Shown here piece by piece: positions 17,011-20,796 of a DNA stretch of 20,796 nt. Every line of letters starts with the position of its first letter. The stretch's first letter is position 1. A program made the translations under genes and the position numbers. Under the pieces are notes generated by a model. The model did not search any database. It was not told the DNA's origin and was given only the letters and a program-made list of their open reading frames with translations. The DNA is from an uncultured Clostridia bacterium (GTDB lineage Bacteria > Bacillota > Clostridia > Christensenellales > DTU072): positions 1-20,796 of the forward strand of contig CAKRAY010000011.1 of NCBI GenBank assembly GCA_934296355.1, written 5' to 3'.

Positions 17011-17675
17011 CTGTTTATATAAACCTCTCTGTTTAATATTGACAACGCTTTATCGGGGATATTGGTAGTTATATTGTCTATCGCTTCGAGTTTGGCTATG
17101 CGCTCTATTTCGGCGGGGTTATCGACGGTAAAGGTGGAAATACGCACGCCGCAGTCATTACACGCTTTGGCGAACTCGTCGCTTACGAGTTTGTAGTTAA
17201 AGTTGATTCCCGCGATTTTACAATCGGGGTATTTACTTGCGTATTTATCGATAATCGCCTTGATTTTAGGCGCGTTTTTCGGCGTTGCCGCAAGCGGAAA
17301 GAAACTCTTATTGAGATACGCGCAAGCGCCGCCTCCGAGATTTTTCAAATCTCCTCTCGAAACCGAACCGGTAAAGATTATCTGTTCGCTTACTCCTATT
17401 TCCGCCGCGAGCGCAAGCACTTTTTTTACCATAAACTTCGCTTTTACGTCGCAATTTATGAATAAATCGTTGTTTTTCGCGTACTCCAAAGCGTATCGCA
17501 AGGTAAGCGCGTCTTTTTTACACGCCTCGTGCGGCAAATGCGCCAAAACGAGTTCGTCGCCCCGTAAACGAATATCTACTTCGATTGCGTCTACGCCGTA
17601 ATCGTATATGGTTTCGAAAAAGTTCAACGTGTTTCTGCCGGTTTTTAACGCCCCGCCGTGCGCGGTAATAATCAT
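17007..17675 (-). CDS. Glycerophosphodiester phosphodiesterase (GDPD)
   Basis: A 222-aa cytoplasmic TIM-barrel enzyme with no signal peptide. The family normally hydrolyses glycerophosphodiesters to glycerol-3-phosphate and an alcohol. Metal and catalytic residues are visible: His6, Glu32 and Asp34 (IEVDIRL), His46. The usual HRG is HGG and the PENT motif reads GRNT, so two conserved residues are altered; activity is likely but substrate choice may differ. It is short for the family (about 240-260). AACGGAGG precedes the ATG, 11 bp after kinase copy B. The stop overlaps copy A. Its place between two kinases suggests one product is phosphorylated further. Confidence 0.85.
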   Translation of the reverse strand: MIITAHGGALKTGRNTLNFFETIYDYGVDAIEVDIRLRGDELVLAHLPHEACKKDALTLRYALEYAKNNDLFINCDVKAKFMVKKVLALAAEIGVSEQIIFTGSVSRGDLKNLGGGACAYLNKSFFPLAATPKNAPKIKAIIDKYASKYPDCKIAGINFNYKLVSDEFAKACNDCGVRISTFTVDNPAEIERIAKLEAIDNITTNIPDKALSILNREVYINR

Positions 17676-17686
17676 ATTTGCCTCCG

Positions 17687-18571
17687 TTAAGAATAAAATT
17701 CGTCGATATACTTGTCGACGTCCTCGCGAGTTCCGTCGAACGCGCCGGGTTTTTCCATTTTCAGGCTCACCGTCGCCGTCGCGAAAAGTAAAGCGTCCTT
17801 TGCGCTCTTATTTTTTCTTTCGGTAATATACGCCGCGAACGCGGTATCGCCGCGCCCCGTTCTTCCCGAAAGGTTTCTCGCTTTTATCGGACAAGTATAA
17901 ATTTCCTTGCCGTCGTACGCCAGAACTTCGGTATTGTGCGTGATTAACACTTCTTTCGCGCCCCAAGAATAGAGAATTTTCGCCGCTTCTCTTCTATCCG
18001 AAGTTCCCGTTAAAATCTCCGCTTCCGCGGCGTCCGTCTTCAAAAAGTCGATATAAGGCAAAAGTTTTTTCTTGTCTTGCCAATCTTCGAAGTACATTTC
18101 TCCGTTCGCCGCTCTATGGCGCAGGTAACCTTGTACGTCCACCGCGACTTTGCCTAATTTAGATAACGCTTCTATAATTCCGTCTTCGTAATCGCCGTAA
18201 AGCAGTCCCGCCAGGTGATAAACTTCGCTTTCCGCGCCCGTAGAAATTACGTCCGCAACCGTGATTACGCCGCCGCGACGAGGACATCTCGACTCGCGCC
18301 TTTCTCTGTCCGCAGTAAAATAGCGATTATACATATCGGTAGAACTGTCCTTAAAAACGCAAAAAACGTCTTTTTCGGGAAGTCTGAACGCCTTCAAACG
18401 GTCTTTGTCTTCCTTGCTTACCGAAGTAAGCGCGGCTACATTATGCCCGATTCCGTATGCGCTCGCCGAAGAATAAAGCGCCGCTCCGCCCTCGGCGAAA
18501 ACTTCTTTACCTTCGTAATCTACGTTATGGTCGCCGGTAACGTGCCCTATAATCAACGATTCGTATTTCAT
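17687..18571 (-). CDS. PfkB-family sugar/polyol kinase (copy B)
   Basis: A 294-aa ribokinase-fold kinase, paralogue of the gene at 16114. It shares EGGAALYSSASAYG near the N terminus, TDAAEAEILTG in the middle, and GRTGRGDTAF with catalytic base Asp242. The C-terminal half (from about residue 150) is nearly the same as copy A, and 49 bases (17992-18040) match exactly. The N-terminal half, which shapes the sugar pocket and lid, is far more different. The two may therefore act on different substrates, with the shared half kept alike by gene conversion. AGAGG precedes the ATG, 14 bp after the MBL gene. Confidence 0.88.
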   Translation of the reverse strand: MKYESLIIGHVTGDHNVDYEGKEVFAEGGAALYSSASAYGIGHNVAALTSVSKEDKDRLKAFRLPEKDVFCVFKDSSTDMYNRYFTADRERRESRCPRRGGVITVADVISTGAESEVYHLAGLLYGDYEDGIIEALSKLGKVAVDVQGYLRHRAANGEMYFEDWQDKKKLLPYIDFLKTDAAEAEILTGTSDRREAAKILYSWGAKEVLITHNTEVLAYDGKEIYTCPIKARNLSGRTGRGDTAFAAYITERKNKSAKDALLFATATVSLKMEKPGAFDGTREDVDKYIDEFYS

Positions 18572-18585
18572 GCGTACCTCTTTTT

Positions 18586-19284
18586 TTATTCGATATCGTA
18601 TTCCGCGAACTCCCGAGCAAAAACGATACCCTCGACGCCTTCGAATTCGGGCGTGGGGTCGTAATCGGGCGAAGCGTGCGAAGCGATAAGCAGTTTTATC
18701 GGTATCTCTTTCTTTATCCGTTTGCCTTCCACCGCGCGCATGTGTCCGCCGATAAAAACTTCGGGTTTCGAGCAGTCTACGATAGCCGCCGACGCGCCGC
18801 TAAGCAGCGGTTTTAAATTCTCGTTATAACGCGTGTCGCCCGTATACGCGAACACGCCTTTTTCATCCTCGATTCTTATCCCTAAGTCGGGAACGGGATG
18901 GTTCATCTCGTAAAACGTTATTTTTTTGCCTTTTATATTAATAACGGTATCTTTATCGACGTTCACCACTTCGAATAACGGGTCGTCGAACAGAATTTTA
19001 TACCACTCCGAATCGTCTTTTTGCGTGTAAATTTTCACTTTAAGCGGAATTTCTTCCAATAAATACTTAAACGGCAACAAGTCGCTCGTGTGGTCGTAAT
19101 GTAAGTGGGAAATAAACACTCCGTCCAAGTTCCTTACGTCGATTTCGGCGATAAGCCTCGACAAAACGCCGCTACCCATATCGAGAAGAAGATTAAATCC
19201 CTCGTCATGCACAAGATATCCGCTCGCCGCGCCTACGCCGGCTTTTCCGTAAGGACCGTATTTACCTAAAACTTTAACTTTCAT
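18586..19284 (-). CDS. MBL-fold metallohydrolase (YhfI/ElaC-like)
   Basis: A 232-aa cytoplasmic hydrolase of the metallo-beta-lactamase superfamily. All expected ligands for two metals are present: His60, His62, Asp64 and His65 (SHLHYDHTSD), His129, Asp150 (AYTGDT), and His203 (ASHASP). The N terminus (KVLGKYGPYG...SGYLVH) resembles the Bacillus YhfI group, near RNase Z (ElaC) and PhnP, the latter a cyclic phosphodiesterase. It is too short and lacks the flexible arm for a true tRNA RNase Z. The gene overlaps its upstream neighbour by 11 bp. Following a PI-PLC-like enzyme, it could open a cyclic phosphate product. That role is inference. Confidence 0.85.
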   Translation of the reverse strand: MKVKVLGKYGPYGKAGVGAASGYLVHDEGFNLLLDMGSGVLSRLIAEIDVRNLDGVFISHLHYDHTSDLLPFKYLLEEIPLKVKIYTQKDDSEWYKILFDDPLFEVVNVDKDTVINIKGKKITFYEMNHPVPDLGIRIEDEKGVFAYTGDTRYNENLKPLLSGASAAIVDCSKPEVFIGGHMRAVEGKRIKKEIPIKLLIASHASPDYDPTPEFEGVEGIVFAREFAEYDIE

Positions 19285-20185
19285 AAGAACCGCTCCATAA
19301 TCCTTTTACGTATTCCGCTTCCCTACCTTCCGTCACGTTGTTCTTCAAAACGTTAAGAATGAGTATAGGTCTGACTTTCAAGTAGTCTTCCGTCATAAAA
19401 TCGCCGCTTATTATATTCGCTTTACTTAGATATTCGGAATTATTGGCGATCCCCTCGATAATTTTATAGTAAATCGGGCGAAGGCGTTTATCGAGATATT
19501 CCGGAAATCTAAACCCGATTTTCGTGCCTATGTTAGGCGTTTGCTGCGTTTGGAACCAGTATAAACCGTTGGTTTGGAACATATCGAAAATCTCCAACGC
19601 GCGCTTGCTGAACTCTTCCGCTTTACTGCCGTAAATGGTCTTATCCCACGGAATTATATGCTCGCAATTAACCGAACCGCCGTATTCTTCTCTATAATTA
19701 AGCAAAATAAAACGTTTTCCCGATTTACGGATATCGCCCATAGTAAGCGCGGAAATATCTTTACAATCCGTATAAGCGTACTTGCTCGGCATAATGTATT
19801 TTTCCAATAATTCGTCAACTTTTTTAGGGTCGGCGTGGTAGCGTAAAGTCCATTTGCCGATAACTTTTTGCGGATAGTACTCTCTTACGTCGAAAATAAA
19901 AAACTCGTTAGAACTTTCTATCATTTTTTGCCAATCTTTAAGGGCGTTTTCGAACAAATCGCCTTTCGTAATACCGTGGCAAAGAACTATATTGCCCTTT
20001 TTGTCGGTGTCGAGCCTTACGCAAAAATGCCTTATTCCATATTGAAATTGCTTATAAAAACCGTGATTTTGACACTTGCCGATTTTCTTCATTCCGTAAC
20101 TGCCCGCGTTGTGCGCGCTCGGAATTACCGCTTGACATAACTTAACTTCGTCCTTTATATACTCCATCCAGTTTTCGTAAATCAT
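19274..20185 (-). CDS. PI-PLC X-domain-like phosphodiesterase
   Basis: A 303-aa TIM-barrel protein of the PLC-like phosphodiesterase group. The two catalytic histidines are recognisable: His25 in IPSAHNAGS and His70 in IVLCHG. The arginine of the D-x-R site is Arg57 in GIRHFCVRL. Compared with bacterial PI-PLC, Asp after the first His is Asn26 and Asp of D-x-R is Cys55, so catalysis could be altered. There is no signal peptide, unlike secreted PI-PLCs, so it should act inside the cell. First gene of the five-gene operon, with AGGGGG a few bases before the ATG. It could be an inositol-phospholipid or glycerophosphoinositol enzyme, or act on another lipid headgroup. Confidence 0.75.
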   Translation of the reverse strand: MIYENWMEYIKDEVKLCQAVIPSAHNAGSYGMKKIGKCQNHGFYKQFQYGIRHFCVRLDTDKKGNIVLCHGITKGDLFENALKDWQKMIESSNEFFIFDVREYYPQKVIGKWTLRYHADPKKVDELLEKYIMPSKYAYTDCKDISALTMGDIRKSGKRFILLNYREEYGGSVNCEHIIPWDKTIYGSKAEEFSKRALEIFDMFQTNGLYWFQTQQTPNIGTKIGFRFPEYLDKRLRPIYYKIIEGIANNSEYLSKANIISGDFMTEDYLKVRPILILNVLKNNVTEGREAEYVKGLWSGSYES

Positions 20186-20195
20186 TCGTCCCCCT

Positions 20196-20240
20196 ACCGC
20201 TTTCGCGTATGCGTATATGCGTACGTGTATGCGTATTCGT
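20196..20240 (-). other. Leader with TATGCG-type alternating repeats
   Basis: On the plus strand, near 20206-20240, the hexamer TATGCG or close variants occur four times in an alternating purine/pyrimidine tract. It lies in the 5' leader of the five-gene operon. It may be prone to Z-DNA or slipped structure. No known riboswitch is recognised. Confidence 0.45.
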
Positions 20241-20257
20241 TTTATATTATTAATACT

Positions 20258-20286
20258 ATTATATTAGTGAAATCTATTTATGTCAA
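20258..20286 (-). promoter_or_regulatory. Perfect-consensus promoter of the five-gene operon
   Basis: Minus strand: -35 TTGACA (20281-20286), 17-bp spacer, -10 TATAAT (20258-20263). Both hexamers are exact consensus. The leader is about 65-70 nt. Confidence 0.93.
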
Positions 20287-20290
20287 TATA

Positions 20291-20312
20291 GAAGCGTGTG
20301 ACGCTTCACCCA
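20291..20312. repeat. Hairpin repeat unit 1 (outer)
   Basis: GAAGCG-TGTGA-CGCTTC followed by ACCCA. It is in tandem with the next 22-bp unit and 5 bp from the operon's -35 box. Confidence 0.8.
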
Positions 20313-20346
20313 GCAACGTGTGACGTTGCATCCAATTTACGCGAAT
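20313..20346. repeat. Left ~34-bp inverted repeat of a non-coding element
   Basis: GCAACG-TGTGA-CGTTGC, then ATCCA and a tail ending ACGCGAAT. The reverse complement of 20761-20794 matches it except for paired changes in the hairpin stem and two C/T changes. Confidence 0.8.
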
Positions 20347-20473
20347 AGGCGGTATTCTTGTTTAAGCGTATAGCCGCGTATGAGAATAACACGCGAAACC
20401 TCGGCTTTTCCTTTGTGCTAATGCGTACTGTTAACCGCCGAAGCGCCGACTTATAAGGAAGCCGTTAAGATAA

Positions 20474-20571
20474 CGGTACCAGTCGCAAGGGGGCATTACA
20501 TTACAGTCAAAAGAGGTCGTTATCGCGACCTCTTTCTTTGTGTAATTCCATTTGTTTCCCCCTTGGTACCG
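20474..20571. repeat. 98-nt long inverted repeat
   Basis: Two 46-nt arms with a 6-nt loop. The outer CGGTACCA/TGGTACCG pairs over 8 bp. A middle AAGGGGG/CCCCCTT pairs out of register by about 6 nt. The inner AAAGAGGTCG/CGACCTCTTT pairs over 10 bp. The inner stem plus TTTCTTTG could also terminate plus-strand transcripts. Confidence 0.7.
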
Positions 20572-20682
20572 ACTAATAAGGAACTCTCTCGTACCTCGCT
20601 CGTTGAATGAAGTTCGCAAGACTTTCCCTCTTGCTCGATTTCCCTAAGGGGAAATTGTGAAAAGTGTCATTTCCACAATTTC
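20510..20682 (-). ncRNA. Possible structured minus-strand RNA
   Basis: A putative transcript from the TGGTATAAT promoter would fold into successive hairpins and end near the 10-bp stem at 20510-20535. No Rfam family is recognised. The call rests only on the promoter match plus dense hairpins. Confidence 0.35.
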
Positions 20683-20684
20683 GT

Positions 20685-20693
20685 ATTATACCA
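20685..20693 (-). promoter_or_regulatory. Extended -10 promoter inside the element
   Basis: Minus strand TGGTATAAT, a TGn extended -10, just upstream of the hairpin series. There is no good -35 at 17 bp. Confidence 0.5.
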
Positions 20694-20760
20694 TAAACCT
20701 TTTTTTGTTTTTTAGATAGAAGTTTATTCGCGGCTATATGCTTATTAAAATACACGGTCA

Positions 20761-20794
20761 ATTCGCGTAGATTGGGTGAAGCGTCACACGCTTC
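20761..20794. repeat. Right ~34-bp inverted repeat of the element
   Basis: Reverse complement: GAAGCG-TGTGA-CGCTTC, ACCCA, then a tail ending ACGCGAAT. It is the partner of 20313-20346. The element may continue past the window end. Confidence 0.8.
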
Positions 20795-20796
20795 CG

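Larger units (their letters stand above)
20347..20760. other. Interior of the non-coding element, 414 bp
   Basis: No gene is supported: the small frames on the minus strand (20431-20619, 20573-20761) have no family likeness and lie over the structured parts. Visible contents are a long inverted repeat (20474-20571), a CCGTTA/TAACGG hairpin (20462-20476) and a GCAAGA/TCTTGC hairpin (20616-20634). Two hairpins share bases (20638-20655, 20651-20682). There is also a direct repeat CGACT(T/A)ATAAGGAA (20447-20460, 20570-20583) and a minus-strand promoter (20685-20693). Confidence 0.6.

Noticed and set aside
20474..20690. T-box riboswitch
   Set aside because: A GGTACC sequence is present, but the conserved antiterminator bulge and specifier features are not.
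20431..20761. Two overlapping ~62-aa minus-strand frames and a 14-codon frame at about 20511-20555
   Set aside because: They lie across strong inverted repeats, have no recognisable domain, and the shared FLISR motif comes from the direct DNA repeat.

Overview
The window looks like chromosome from an uncultured spore-forming Clostridia-type Bacillota, possibly one of the gut Christensenellales-like lineages; that last placement is a guess. The grounds are a SipL-like SPOCS/LysM spore protein next to a Veg-family protein, strong AGGAGG-type ribosome binding sites, many sigma-A promoters with 17-bp spacers, several lipobox lipoproteins, and a LytS/YesM-type kinase. The standard genetic code fits, since TGA is used as a stop. 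Base composition is near 45% G+C and looks even across the genes.

Layout. 1-444: two near-identical ~196-bp tandem units plus a partial third. Each unit carries a copy of the last 21 bases of the tRNA-Ala(GGC) gene that follows (424-499, minus). 641-5095 (minus): a 1484-aa lipid-anchored surface protein with InlB-type repeats. Divergent from it, 5309-7983 (plus): a 7TM LytS-like histidine kinase and a response regulator with a winged-helix-like output, translationally coupled. 8002-10221 (minus): a DUF308/HdeD-like membrane protein and the SipL-like protein. 10369-10960 (plus): Veg and a small XRE repressor with its own operator. 10972-11970 (minus): a WYL regulator. 12130-15881 (minus): a DUF4349 lipoprotein and a large SurA/PrsA-like lipoprotein, each with its own promoter and terminator.

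20185 down to 16114 (minus) is one tight five-gene operon behind a perfect-consensus promoter: a PI-PLC-like phosphodiesterase, an MBL-fold hydrolase, PfkB kinase, GDPD phosphodiesterase, and a second PfkB kinase. The genes overlap or lie within 14 bp. The set of two phosphodiesterases, an MBL hydrolase of the group that includes cyclic phosphodiesterases, and two sugar/polyol kinases suggests a salvage route for inositol- or glycerol-phosphodiesters. This is the best candidate here for an undescribed system, but the substrate is inferred.

20291-20796 has no convincing gene. It looks like a compact non-coding element bounded by ~34-bp imperfect inverted repeats. Their terminal hairpins keep the loop TGTGA and differ by compensated base changes. 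Inside lie a long inverted repeat and an extended -10 promoter. Across the window the tetranucleotide GATC is nearly absent: six by eye, against about 80 expected.
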